Of a stretch of DNA of 42,982 nucleotides, positions 25,539 through 33,721 are shown in pieces. Every line of letters begins with the position of its first letter. Within the stretch, counting starts at the first letter, position 1. A program made the position numbers and the translations under genes. The stretch lies in assembly GCF_023283535.1 (NCBI RefSeq), contig NZ_JAKILT010000051.1, positions 1-42,982 on the forward strand, in the 5' to 3' direction. Source of the DNA: Shewanella sairae (GTDB lineage: Bacteria; Pseudomonadota; Gammaproteobacteria; Enterobacterales; Shewanellaceae). Under the pieces are notes generated by a model. That model did not search any database and had not been told where the DNA came from. It saw only the letters and a list, made by a program, of their open reading frames with translations.

Positions 25539-25919
25539 GTGAACAATCAAGAAATCAATAATCTGGTACACCAGTTGTATCAAGCTGTGGATAACAAAGA
25601 CCTTAACTATCTCGATAGCCATCTCGCTAACAAGGTTCGTTTCCGTCTTGGTAATAACCCTGTAGTCACAGACAAATCCGATATTTTGGAGGGGAATAAA
25701 CAGTTTTTTAGCAGTATAGAGTCGATGAGACATTGTATAGAAGACATTGTTTATCAGCTCTGCGATCGCTCAGGTACTATTAAGGCAAGCAGCTATGGCA
25801 CTGTGGATTATGTTCGTTTGGACGGGAGCGAATACTCGATTGTATTCTCTACGTTTTTAAAAGTGCAAAACGGCCTGATTACGGATTACTTAATCTTTGC
25901 TGACCTATCGGGTTTGTAA
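25539..25919 (+). CDS. SnoaL/NTF2-like protein
   Basis: A 126-residue cone-shaped alpha+beta barrel protein of the nuclear-transport-factor-2 fold. It has helical N-terminal NNLVHQLYQAVDNKDLNYLDSHLA, then strands VRFRLGNNPVVTDKSDILEG and the C-terminal sheet KASSYGTVDYVRLDGSEYSIVFSTFLKVQNGLITDYLIFADLS. The start is GTG with AGGAGAT upstream. It is 30 nt behind the VOC gene and so probably co-transcribed. The fold hosts isomerases, hydrolases and binding proteins; no catalytic residue can be assigned. Confidence 0.8.
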   Translation: MNNQEINNLVHQLYQAVDNKDLNYLDSHLANKVRFRLGNNPVVTDKSDILEGNKQFFSSIESMRHCIEDIVYQLCDRSGTIKASSYGTVDYVRLDGSEYSIVFSTFLKVQNGLITDYLIFADLSGL

Positions 25920-26015
25920 AAGACACTCCCTTCATCAGTTAGAGATAACCCCTATTGAGCTTATATTCCCCCAAAAAACTTATTACTCGGTAGGAGACTA
26001 GAAGATAGCGATTCA

Positions 26016-26067
26016 TTCAATGAAGGCAATTAATTCAATTTTAGAAAGAGAATTGCCTTCAATTGAA
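26016..26067. repeat. Long inverted repeat beside a transposon end
   Basis: TGAAGGCAATT (26021-26031) and AATTGCCTTCA (26051-26061) are perfect inverted repeats. The stem can extend by TTCAA / TTGAA with one bulged base, giving about 16 pairs and a 19-nt loop. It ends 20 bp before the Tn7-like end at 26087. It may be the terminator of the VOC/SnoaL operon or a feature the transposon inserted beside. Confidence 0.7.
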
Positions 26068-26086
26068 CGTCACAAAAACACCTAAA

Positions 26087-26147
26087 TGTGCAGCGACAAA
26101 AGAGTTGGCCCGTAAGAAGAAAACGAGACAATAAAGTTGGCCCGTTA
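26087..26147 (+). repeat. Tn7-like transposon end A (two TnsB-type boxes)
   Basis: The tip TGTGCAGC is followed directly by box 1 GACAAAAGAGTTGGCCC (26095) and, 32 bp later, box 2 GACAATAAAGTTGGCCCG (26127). The 8-bp tip beginning TGT followed by a GACAAWAxAGTTGG box is the layout of Tn7 ends, where the boxes bind TnsB. The same end recurs at 35659-35719 in the same orientation, with the tip again exactly 8 bp before box 1. It marks the left edge of a decayed element extending right. Confidence 0.88.
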
Positions 26148-26187
26148 GCAGTCTCACTGTACCGCATTTAATTGTTTTATTACTTTT

Positions 26188-26496
26188 CTAATCTTCGTTC
26201 ACAAAACTTTCCAACTCCTGCCAGCTAACCCCGTCACCACTCCTAATAAACATTACTCTAACCATTCCTGCGAAATCACCACTTTCATTCCCCAAACTCA
26301 GAATTAATTTCCCAAAAAATCTAGCACTTATATCATCCTCGGCTCCAGCAAAAGCATCGATAGCAAGCCTAGCTGTTTTAGCAATATTAGCTCTTGATTG
26401 AAATAAACTCGGTCTATCGAGGCCGCAAGTTCTTATAGTTTCCTTTCCAAATTCACTATTTTCAAAAGGTTCAACTAAGCCAACATCGTTAAGCAA
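26188..26496 (-). pseudogene. C-terminal fragment of an unknown cargo protein
   Basis: About 102 codons starting formally at a TTG but open further upstream without a ribosome site. The product (IAKTARLAIDAFAGAEDDISARFFGKLILSL, then MVRVMFIRSGDGVSWQELESF) looks like the tail of a longer helical protein whose 5' part has been lost near the repeats at 26513-26564. I do not recognise it. It lies 40 bp inside transposon end A, the usual place for cargo. Confidence 0.4.
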
Positions 26497-26497
26497 T

Positions 26498-26570
26498 TGA
26501 GTCTCGGGTTTATTGGGTGTAAAAAGTGTGGAATTTCTTATTTTTTGGGTGCAAAAAGTGTGGAGACTCA
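26498..26570. repeat. Two 20-bp direct repeats (32-bp period) inside an 8-bp inverted repeat
   Basis: TTGGGTGTAAAAAGTGTGGA (26513) and TTGGGTGCAAAAAGTGTGGA (26545) differ by one base and are 32 bp apart, the same period as the two TnsB boxes of ends A and B. TGAGTCTC (26498-26505) and GAGACTCA (26563-26570) bracket the array. It could be a set of protein-binding sites from another transposon end or a recombination relic. It sits at the point where the preceding fragment loses its 5' part. Confidence 0.75.
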
Positions 26571-26622
26571 GCTTTATTTTTCATCAATACCTTAGCGCCT
26601 AAGGACATTCAATAAAAAATAC

Positions 26623-27282
26623 TCACCTTTCAATCAAGTTGTTTTCGCCAAAAATAAATGAAAGTAGCTTTACTGTATTCAGAGCATCACTTAACGCTCT
26701 GTGGTGAGTACCTTCAATACTAATACCTGATATCTCTAAGGCTTTCTTTAGCCCTATCTGAGGCTTAATCCTTTGAGTTTTAGCGAAGGCTTTCTTCAAA
26801 TTAACTACAGTTGAAGGCTTATATTCTGGAAGTCTATGAAAATCACAATCTATGTTTATCTGTGTTAAATCATAAGATCCCCAAGAACAAAAAACATAGT
26901 CATTATCTGCAGGCAACCACGTCTCAAACAGCCGGAAAGCCTGACTAAAAATATCTTGGTTAGCTAGAAGTGATTGTGGTATTCCCGTAAAGTTAGTACA
27001 AAACGCGCTCAGTTCTGGATGCCTTACAGGGTGCACTAACCTATTGAACTCTTTAACTATACATAGAGTATCTGTGGAAACTAACACTGCTCCAATTTCT
27101 ATTGTCTCCCTTTCGTTGGCGGGAACGGAGCCGTCTTCTGTGCAGGTATGCTCTATATCTATAATGAGTAGATACTTATGCTGGCTCAGCAGTCCTCTTA
27201 GGCCACCTCTTGTATATTCAAACTCCAATGCAAACACCTGTAATGTCGCTATATGAATAACTAAAGATACTCGCTGTTCCAT
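26623..27282 (-). CDS. DEDDh 3'-5' exonuclease (ERI-1/KapD-like), transposon cargo
   Basis: A 219-residue protein with an exonuclease fold. Exo I is LLIIDIEHTC (Asp42, Glu44 in this numbering), Exo II lies around CSWGSYDLTQI (Asp about 138), and Exo III is THHRALSDALNTV with His and Asp as in the DEDDh class. GLKKALEISGISIEG before Exo III is typical of the ERI-1/KapD group, which trims RNA or DNA 3' ends. The first 30 residues are not needed for the fold, so the start could be later (a CTG near residue 31 follows AGAGGA). It lies within the relic element as cargo; a defence or RNA-processing role is possible but not shown. Confidence 0.8.
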   Translation of the reverse strand: MEQRVSLVIHIATLQVFALEFEYTRGGLRGLLSQHKYLLIIDIEHTCTEDGSVPANERETIEIGAVLVSTDTLCIVKEFNRLVHPVRHPELSAFCTNFTGIPQSLLANQDIFSQAFRLFETWLPADNDYVFCSWGSYDLTQINIDCDFHRLPEYKPSTVVNLKKAFAKTQRIKPQIGLKKALEISGISIEGTHHRALSDALNTVKLLSFIFGENNLIER

Positions 27283-27455
27283 GCCACTTCAATCTACACT
27301 GAAAATGGTTACTTATAGTCTATTGCAGTTAAAAAGAGACCATCCCCCCTAACGCAACAAAACTTGTGTTATCAGACTAGGGAGGTAGGCAACCAAAAAG
27401 CGTTAAATATCATACTCATTACTACTAAAAGCTCACATGGTTAATTAGAGTTACT

Positions 27456-28259
27456 TCAAAACGTGAATCTATCAGCATCCAAAAAGTCTGTTCTACTTCT
27501 AACCTTAAATTCAACTCTACGATAGTCTGACCTGCGATATGCAGCATTAACTCTATCGCAATAATTCCCCTCACTAAGATCGACTCTCTGAGGGTTTAAA
27601 AATATGCCAATGACTGGAGATAAAGCACAATGCTTATTACTGACAGTACACTTTTTACAATCTCTATCAGTTGAGGTAAGAGCCGGAAATCGCATTGAAC
27701 CAAATGACTTTATTCCCATAATCCCTTGAGTGATTTCCACTGAATCATTCAAAAATGCAATAACAGGCGCATACTCTTTTTCCTGTAATTGTCTAAACCC
27801 CTCTGCAACATCTCTAAACTTTGCTTTCTTAGGTTCTCCAGTCGAATAAAGTAACCTTTTCTCTAAACGCGTCATTATTGAATTTAGTATTGCATCAAAC
27901 AAACTTTGATCCGCTCTAAAGTAATCAGCAACAAAAAACCTTAACTTGGCTGTTGCTAATTCCAAAAGGCAAGGGGTTGTATAACTATGAAAAATATCAT
28001 CAGAATATAGGTTCATCTCTTTATGCTTGGCCTCAGCCACTGCGTGATTGGGAGGGAGATATCCTCTTATAATCTGACGGAAAGCACCATTATTTTCGAT
28101 GCGATTTGATGTATTCATTATGAACAGTGGCGTGTGATGCACACCGCAAACAATGTCGTAATACCAACTTGATTTGAAGTATCCATAACCATATTTAGAA
28201 AGACTATCTTTTAGGCACTCGATACAAAATTTGGCTTTGAATTTCTTTCGTAGAAAAGA
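27456..28259 (-). pseudogene. TniQ-family C-terminal fragment, N-terminus replaced
   Basis: About 267 codons begin at the junction with the hlyD copy. A TniQ-type zinc finger is visible: CIECLKDSLSKYGYGYFKSSW, then VCGVHHTPLF (Cys-x2-Cys ... Cys-x3-His), followed by a helical region and a second Cys cluster (CKKCTVSNKHC). TniQ/TnsD proteins choose the target site for Tn7-like transposition. The N-terminal part ahead of the finger is missing, so it is a broken gene, although the fused frame is open. It differs clearly from the TniQ at 38710. Family call rests on the finger and on the position. Confidence 0.6.
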
Positions 28260-28616
28260 CGCTTTGGCCCCTGACACTTTTGCTCTAGCGGCAGCAATTT
28301 CTTCTTCACGCGCCCCTTTTAATAACTTCTCATAATTGGCGTTAGCCTGCGCGACATGGGCTAATGCCTTAGTCACATGTGCTTTTTGCAAGGTGTCATC
28401 CAGTTGAACTAGCACCTCGCCTTTACTGACCATACTGCCTTGGGCTACAGGCAAAGCCACCACAACTTCGTTAGTCGTTGCCGTGAGTGCAATACGTTGT
28501 CGCTCAAGGCTTCCTAACGCCATCGACGGTGCACCGATATCGCAAGCCACTAGCAAAAATAAAACAGAAATAATCAATAGTATGCGCTCAGTTACCATCC
28601 CTTTGAACTTGTACAA
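28260..28616 (-). pseudogene. Truncated duplicate of the HlyD-family adaptor gene
   Basis: About 119 codons nearly identical to the 5' part of the adaptor gene at 22860-23801: lipobox LLVAC, the first lipoyl half and the start of the coiled coil. At 28260 the frame passes without a stop into the TniQ fragment, giving a 386-codon chimera. The GTG used as start in the full gene is GAG here, although an ATG three codons before it remains. The duplication continues about 50 bases upstream to near 28668. I regard the chimera as a scar, not a working protein. Confidence 0.85.
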
Positions 28617-28702
28617 AACCGCTGTTTATCTATCCAAGATACGCTTAATTAGTAATGAATCAAGTCATATCCAATAACTGCGTTTAGCGATTAAGTGGCA
28701 AT

Positions 28703-28730
28703 AAAAAAGAGCACCTAAGTGCTCTTTTTA
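28703..28730 (-). terminator. Terminator of the phytase operon
   Basis: GAGCAC, CTAA loop, GTGCTC, with an A tract on the left and TTTTT on the right. It lies just after the phytase stop and separates it from the duplicated hlyD segment. The symmetric tracts suit both strands. Confidence 0.85.
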
Positions 28731-28733
28731 CAT

Positions 28734-30563
28734 TCATTTGAGTTCGAGTAGCTGGCTGATTTCGCTCCAAGGCACCCACTTAAAGTTTTGGTTTTGATCA
28801 GGCATTCGATTACGACCATCTTGCACCACCATCATACCTTGCGCCCAACGACCATTGCCCACAGCTTGCGAAGTGACATCTAGGCCATCGGTTTCGGCGC
28901 TGCCATCGTGCCCTTCGCTACCATTAACGCCAATGCGAAAACGACCGACATACTCATAAGGTGCTTGGCTTTGGTATAGCAAATAGCTGTCGTTGCCTTG
29001 GCTAGACACAACTAAGTAATCATCGTAACCGGTTTGGTATAAAGCAACGCCTTCAATATCTGCCACCAATGGTCCGCCTTCTTGAATAATCATTTCACCG
29101 TTAATTTGCGGATAGCTAGCAGAGGTATCGCCAGCAAGATCAAACAGCCAAATACCACGATTCTCTTCACCTAGAAACAACCGTTGCTGTTTATCGTCAG
29201 CCACACAACCTTCGGGCTGACTAGGTACAGTGAGACGGCGAACTTCGGTTGCAGTTAATTGACCACCTTGCCAGCGAAGCGCCATTTGACTGACTTCTCC
29301 AGCCTTATTATTAACAAAGGCATACAGCTCATCAGCATGTGGTTGATACAAGCATAAGCCGTAAATATCGGTTAAAGGCGTAGCTTGCTCCGCTAATTGA
29401 GTCAGTTCGCCTTCAGGGTTTAACTCAAACAAACTCAAGCTATTACGGTCTCTATTGCTTGCCACCGCAATATCTCTAGGCTTGCCACCTAAGTTAACGC
29501 CTTGGCGGATATCAACATTATTCACCCGGCCAACTCCCAAGGCTTGAACTTGTTCGCCTTGCATATTAAAACTGAGTAAGCCCCAACGCTTGTTGGTACC
29601 TAAAATTAGGCTTTTTTCTGGTGCCGTTGGATGAACCCAAATTGCTGGGTCATCCATGGTGTCGCCAGCTCTATCAGAGATGGCACTTTCAACTGCAGTT
29701 GGCACCTCTTTAATCAATTCTGCAGCGGCTTTTTCAGTCGTAACACTATCGAGCCATTGCCCTTGATAAAAGCGGTCATATTCATCGGAATACGCTTTAA
29801 TTTGCTCGCCGGTAACGTAAACACTTTCCAGGCTTAAGTCTGCAGCAAAAGGCGAATTTAACTTGGCCCCCAGCTGATTATAAAGCTGACCCGATTCATC
29901 TAGCATAACTGGCGAGTCAGATACTAACGTCAGCCCAGACAAGGCATTATCCGCTAAACTGACGACTAACTCAGACTCATCAGGGCTGTTAGGCGCAGCA
30001 GGGTAACGCCATAGCCCTTGGCCATTATCGATGACATACAGCTGCTCATGACTGTCGACGCTACATTTTAAGGCGCCCATAGCAACAGACAACGTACGTA
30101 CCAATTGCGGCTGCCACTGTTGTTTGGTGGTTAATAACCATTGTTCAGCGTGGCCTGCATCATCACCAATCCACGCGTATAGATTTTGGTCAGCAAGCCG
30201 TGGTTGCAAGCACAACCATTCCACTTGAAAGCTGCGCTTAGGTAGCAAGGGGAAACGCTGCATATTGCCCATATCGAGTTTAATCCCCTGAACTTGGTCG
30301 ACTTGGGTGTCGTAGGTCAAGGCAATATCTTGGTAAACCGCTAAGTACTCAAACTGGCCCGGAACTAAAGTCGTTAGCTGTTGCTTATCGGCAAAGACAA
30401 GCCCGTTTTTCTCACTGGCATATAACCATTTTTGTTGCCATTTGGCGGTTTCACTGCCACCAGCAAGTTGTGGTCCCATCTCCGCACTTGGAGCCGCACA
30501 GCCCACAGAGCTCAGCAGACTGAAGCCTAGCACCGAACTCACGCAAATATGTTTAAAAGTCAT
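28734..30563 (-). CDS. Beta-propeller phytase lipoprotein (two-domain)
   Basis: A 609-residue exported enzyme that removes phosphate from phytate with Ca2+. A lipoprotein signal (LLSSVGC, acyl-Cys about residue 22) is followed by an N-terminal incomplete propeller domain of about 250 residues and a C-terminal canonical domain. The latter contains DRAGDTMDDPAIWVHPTAPEKS, LGTNKRWGLL, GKPRDIAVASNRDRNSL, QPEGCVADDKQQRLFLGEENRGIW and SSQGNDSYLLY, all conserved phytase motifs (D-D-P-A-W, N-R, Y-F/V-x-S-x-Q-G). The double-domain form is known from marine phytases. It is 10 nt behind the TonB-dependent receptor and so forms one operon with it: import of phytate or products plus dephosphorylation. Confidence 0.92.
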   Translation of the reverse strand: MTFKHICVSSVLGFSLLSSVGCAAPSAEMGPQLAGGSETAKWQQKWLYASEKNGLVFADKQQLTTLVPGQFEYLAVYQDIALTYDTQVDQVQGIKLDMGNMQRFPLLPKRSFQVEWLCLQPRLADQNLYAWIGDDAGHAEQWLLTTKQQWQPQLVRTLSVAMGALKCSVDSHEQLYVIDNGQGLWRYPAAPNSPDESELVVSLADNALSGLTLVSDSPVMLDESGQLYNQLGAKLNSPFAADLSLESVYVTGEQIKAYSDEYDRFYQGQWLDSVTTEKAAAELIKEVPTAVESAISDRAGDTMDDPAIWVHPTAPEKSLILGTNKRWGLLSFNMQGEQVQALGVGRVNNVDIRQGVNLGGKPRDIAVASNRDRNSLSLFELNPEGELTQLAEQATPLTDIYGLCLYQPHADELYAFVNNKAGEVSQMALRWQGGQLTATEVRRLTVPSQPEGCVADDKQQRLFLGEENRGIWLFDLAGDTSASYPQINGEMIIQEGGPLVADIEGVALYQTGYDDYLVVSSQGNDSYLLYQSQAPYEYVGRFRIGVNGSEGHDGSAETDGLDVTSQAVGNGRWAQGMMVVQDGRNRMPDQNQNFKWVPWSEISQLLELK

Positions 30564-30573
30564 TGGCTAGTCC

Positions 30574-33312
30574 TTAGAAATTAATGTACTGGATACCCAG
30601 CTGGAAGGTACGGCCATACTCTTCATACTGTGCGTTGTAACGGTTTTGCCCGGTATAGGCATAAAATGGCTCATCACTCAGATTGATTGCTTTAAAGTAG
30701 ACGGTGAGATCTTCCGTGATAAACCCCTTGGCAACAAAGTCATATTGCGTGTGTGCATCTTGGTAGATATCAAATGCAGCATCATCTAGTTCGGCAACTT
30801 CTAACAGATACTCAGATTTATAGGATGCAGAGAATCGAAAGCTGACATACGGGTTTTCATAGCCAAATGATGCGTTGGCTGACACTTCTGATTGGCTAGG
30901 CAGCGGAACATCGCGGGTCTGAGTGCCTTCATCTTGCCAATTAATTTCAGCGGTTGAATCACTCAGGGTTAAGTTGGTGGTAAATATCAACCCACGCCAG
31001 CCTTCTGGCATAAAGCCAAACTCTTGCACATATGCCAGCTCCATACCGAGAATGTTGGCATCATCACCGTTGACGAAAGTTTCAGCTTTATCAAAGTCTT
31101 GATATTTGCCGTAGCCACCTAAGTCAGCCTCATAAATAAAGTGGCTAATATCTTTATAAAAACCGCTGACTGACACGACGCCTAAACCGCCCATGTAGTG
31201 CTCAATGCTGACATCCCAGTTCATTGACTCCAAGGCTTGAAGATCTGGATTACCAAATGCCGCTTCGAGCTCGTCATCCTTTTGCTCAATCAAGTAGCCC
31301 GGTGCAAGCTGACCAAATGTCGGTCTCACTATGGTGTTGTTCCAAGAAGCCCTCACTACCGTTTGTTCGCCCCATTTATAGTTAAGGTGTAAACCCGGTA
31401 ACCAGTGTTGGTAGTCTCTATCGTAGGTAGTTGCCAAGAAGTCATCTAGGCTTTCATCAAAGCCAGTGCCTTTAGAATACATATCGGTATGTTCAAAGCG
31501 CACCCCCGCTAAAATCCGTAAATTGTCGATATCGATATGGCCCATTACATAGGCTGCGGCAATATCTTCATCAATATCAAAATCATTAATTTGCGATTCA
31601 ATATCGTCTATCGCCGCATCACTATCTAAGCTATTGACTAAGTCCCATATGGCATTAGCGTTAATTGATGGTCCGAACCGGCCTAAGTTATAGTCTGGCT
31701 CTGCACCGGCAAAGGCCGCCATATTAAGTTGTTGCTCACTAAAACCTAGCTCGTCAAAGTCTTTGTAGATCCATACATCTTCACGATTGCTTTTCTCTCG
31801 GCTGCTATATTTAGCACCAAACTTCAGCTCTAACGGGCGAGCATTAATTAAAAAGGTTTTACTAGCATCAAACTTACCCGACACCATGCTATCGTCGGTG
31901 CTTGAGTCTGCTATTTCTATCTTATTAAGCTGGTACTCATCAGCGCTATAAAAAGCTTCAGAGGCTGCAATATTAGGCACTTTTGAATCTTGATAACCCA
32001 CCTCATCAAAGCCCGCTTCAAAGTCAGCCTTGCCAATATACATCGGCTTATCTGCTTTAGCGCGACTCCAACTCGCTTGGTAATTTAAGATCCATTTATC
32101 AAAACGTGACTCACCACCAAACACCAATGAAATTATCGACTGGTCTTCTTCACGAGATTTTAGTGAGCGTGTCGCTTCTGCAGGGCTAAGCTGCTCAGGC
32201 AAGGTCGCTGTATCCCACTTAATTTCATTCGAATTACGGGTTTCTGAGTCGACAAAGCTGCTATATAAAGTACGCAAATACAGGTCATTATTATCGTTTG
32301 GACGATAATCAAAGTTGGCGCCAATACCCACTCTCTCACGATTAATGGCGTAATCTCTTTGCTCTACCTCTTCTAAACGAGCCGGTTCATCAAAGCTCCA
32401 CTTGCCTCCAGTCTCGACATTATCAGAGCCAAAGTCCCTGTCGTACCAACTTGCGGCAATGGCAACACCGAGTTTTTCTTGGTAAATATCGCTAAAACTG
32501 GCGGCTAACTTAGGGTTGGTACTTTCGGTCATCGCATCATAACTGCCCTCGGCACTAACATTGACGTACCTTTCATCTCGGTCAAAAGCAGATAAACTTT
32601 TAACTTCAATCGCGCCACCAAGTGAGTCGGCATCCATATCAGGAGTTAAAGTTTTAGTCACTTCCACCGATTGCAGCAGATCTGCTGGTACCACATCTAA
32701 AGCAACTGCACGACGATCACTGTCGGGCGAAGGTAAACGGGTACCATTCATCGATACAGAGTTGTAATCAGGTGCCATACCGCGCACTCGCACAAAACGC
32801 CCCTCGCCTTGGTCTCGCTCAATCGACACCCCAGGTACTCGTTGCAGCGCTTCACTAATATTGGTGTCGGGGAAATTGCCCAGTGCGTCAGCACTTAATA
32901 CACTCACCAAATTATCCGCAGCCCGCTGGCGATTTAGCGATTTACTCAGTGCACCGCGTTGACCAATCACTTGAATATGCTCAACACCGTCGCCCCCCAG
33001 TTCAATTGCTGTCTGAGTAAGGCTAATTTCACCCACTTGGATCTGCTCTCTATAGGTCTCACCACCAAGATATTGCGCAATTAGGGTGTAGCGTCCCTCT
33101 GGCACTTCTTGAAAAAAGAAGCGCCCATCTCGATTAGACTCTTGCTTTAGATTCAGCTCTTCAATGCTGATCATGGCTCCCTCTAGTGGGATTTGAGTGG
33201 TGATATCTTTAATTGAGCCCTCAACTCTGCCAGCCCACGATGTATTAGGCATACATAAGCTAGAGGCGAAAAGTGCTAAGTAAAGCGGTGAAAGCGAGCC
33301 AGGCTGCTTCAT
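30574..33312 (-). CDS. TonB-dependent receptor paired with phytase
   Basis: A 912-residue outer-membrane transporter of the TonB-Xanthomonas/Caulobacter class. The signal peptide (to TSWA-GR) is followed by a carboxypeptidase-regulatory-like domain (GRVEGSIKDITTQIPLEGAMISIE; VPEGRYTLIAQYLG). The plug domain has NISEALQRVPGVSIERDQGEGRFVRVRG, and the 22-strand barrel ends YGRTFQLGIQYINF with the terminal Phe. No clean TonB box was identified between the first domain and the plug. It is the promoter-proximal gene of the operon with the phytase, so phytate, inositol phosphates or released products are the likely cargo. A PhoB box 56 bp upstream predicts phosphate-starvation control. Confidence 0.92.
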   Translation of the reverse strand: MKQPGSLSPLYLALFASSLCMPNTSWAGRVEGSIKDITTQIPLEGAMISIEELNLKQESNRDGRFFFQEVPEGRYTLIAQYLGGETYREQIQVGEISLTQTAIELGGDGVEHIQVIGQRGALSKSLNRQRAADNLVSVLSADALGNFPDTNISEALQRVPGVSIERDQGEGRFVRVRGMAPDYNSVSMNGTRLPSPDSDRRAVALDVVPADLLQSVEVTKTLTPDMDADSLGGAIEVKSLSAFDRDERYVNVSAEGSYDAMTESTNPKLAASFSDIYQEKLGVAIAASWYDRDFGSDNVETGGKWSFDEPARLEEVEQRDYAINRERVGIGANFDYRPNDNNDLYLRTLYSSFVDSETRNSNEIKWDTATLPEQLSPAEATRSLKSREEDQSIISLVFGGESRFDKWILNYQASWSRAKADKPMYIGKADFEAGFDEVGYQDSKVPNIAASEAFYSADEYQLNKIEIADSSTDDSMVSGKFDASKTFLINARPLELKFGAKYSSREKSNREDVWIYKDFDELGFSEQQLNMAAFAGAEPDYNLGRFGPSINANAIWDLVNSLDSDAAIDDIESQINDFDIDEDIAAAYVMGHIDIDNLRILAGVRFEHTDMYSKGTGFDESLDDFLATTYDRDYQHWLPGLHLNYKWGEQTVVRASWNNTIVRPTFGQLAPGYLIEQKDDELEAAFGNPDLQALESMNWDVSIEHYMGGLGVVSVSGFYKDISHFIYEADLGGYGKYQDFDKAETFVNGDDANILGMELAYVQEFGFMPEGWRGLIFTTNLTLSDSTAEINWQDEGTQTRDVPLPSQSEVSANASFGYENPYVSFRFSASYKSEYLLEVAELDDAAFDIYQDAHTQYDFVAKGFITEDLTVYFKAINLSDEPFYAYTGQNRYNAQYEEYGRTFQLGIQYINF

Positions 33313-33367
33313 GGTTTCCGTTCCTATTCTGCTAAAGGTGATTTGCAGACAAAACTAGAATAGATAG

Positions 33368-33385
33368 ATGACATTTACATGACGG
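33368..33385 (-). promoter_or_regulatory. Predicted PhoB box for the receptor-phytase operon
   Basis: On the minus strand CCGTCATGTAAATGTCAT contains two GTCAT half-sites with the 11-bp period of Pho boxes (consensus CTGTCATAWAWCTGTCAY). I count 15 of 18 positions matching. It lies 56 bp before the receptor ATG, and CTATCTATTCTAGTTTT downstream can supply a -10. Confidence 0.75.
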
Positions 33386-33721
33386 AGAAATTTACCACCA
33401 TTTAAAATCAACAGCTTACATAACAACTTGAAAAGAAGTGAGCTTGAATACCTGTACTTAACAGCGAACTGAACGCGATAGTACCTTTAGCCCTCTCTCA
33501 GTCAAAAACAACTCAAGCGACTGTTTTTAAAGAATATTGATTTAAGCTACATATTTGCTTTTCGTTGGTTTGTTGCAGAAAAAACGATTAATTGGCAGTG
33601 ATTGGACTAATCCCTTGAGCTAATTTGACTGCTTTTGCATCATAAATTCGTCATCAAAATCACGTAGCGTGTTCTTTATATTGCAACAATTTTGCTATCA
33701 GCCGCGATAAACAGAGGTGTT
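33386..33721. other. Divergent intergenic region, phytase operon / GGDEF gene
   Basis: About 335 bases with promoters for the GGDEF-AraC pair. No gene-like frame was seen. A TTCGTCATC word near 33640 resembles a Pho half-site but has no second half at 11 bp. Confidence 0.5.

Larger units (their letters stand above)
26087..28259. mobile_element. Relic of a Tn7-like transposon
   Basis: From end A inward come a protein fragment, a DEDDh exonuclease gene and a TniQ-family C-terminal fragment, all on the minus strand. The element then stops abruptly at the duplicated hlyD segment. The rest of tniQ, tnsC, tnsB, tnsA and the other end are absent. The order end - cargo - tniQ matches the better-preserved element at 35659. 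The missing part was probably lost by a deletion or recombination joining tniQ to the hlyD copy. Confidence 0.78.

Noticed and set aside
27456..28616. The 386-codon open frame as a genuine new fusion protein.
   Set aside because: Its first 119 codons copy a nearby gene and end at a sharp joint; the rest is an N-terminally truncated TniQ-type protein. A recombination scar is simpler.
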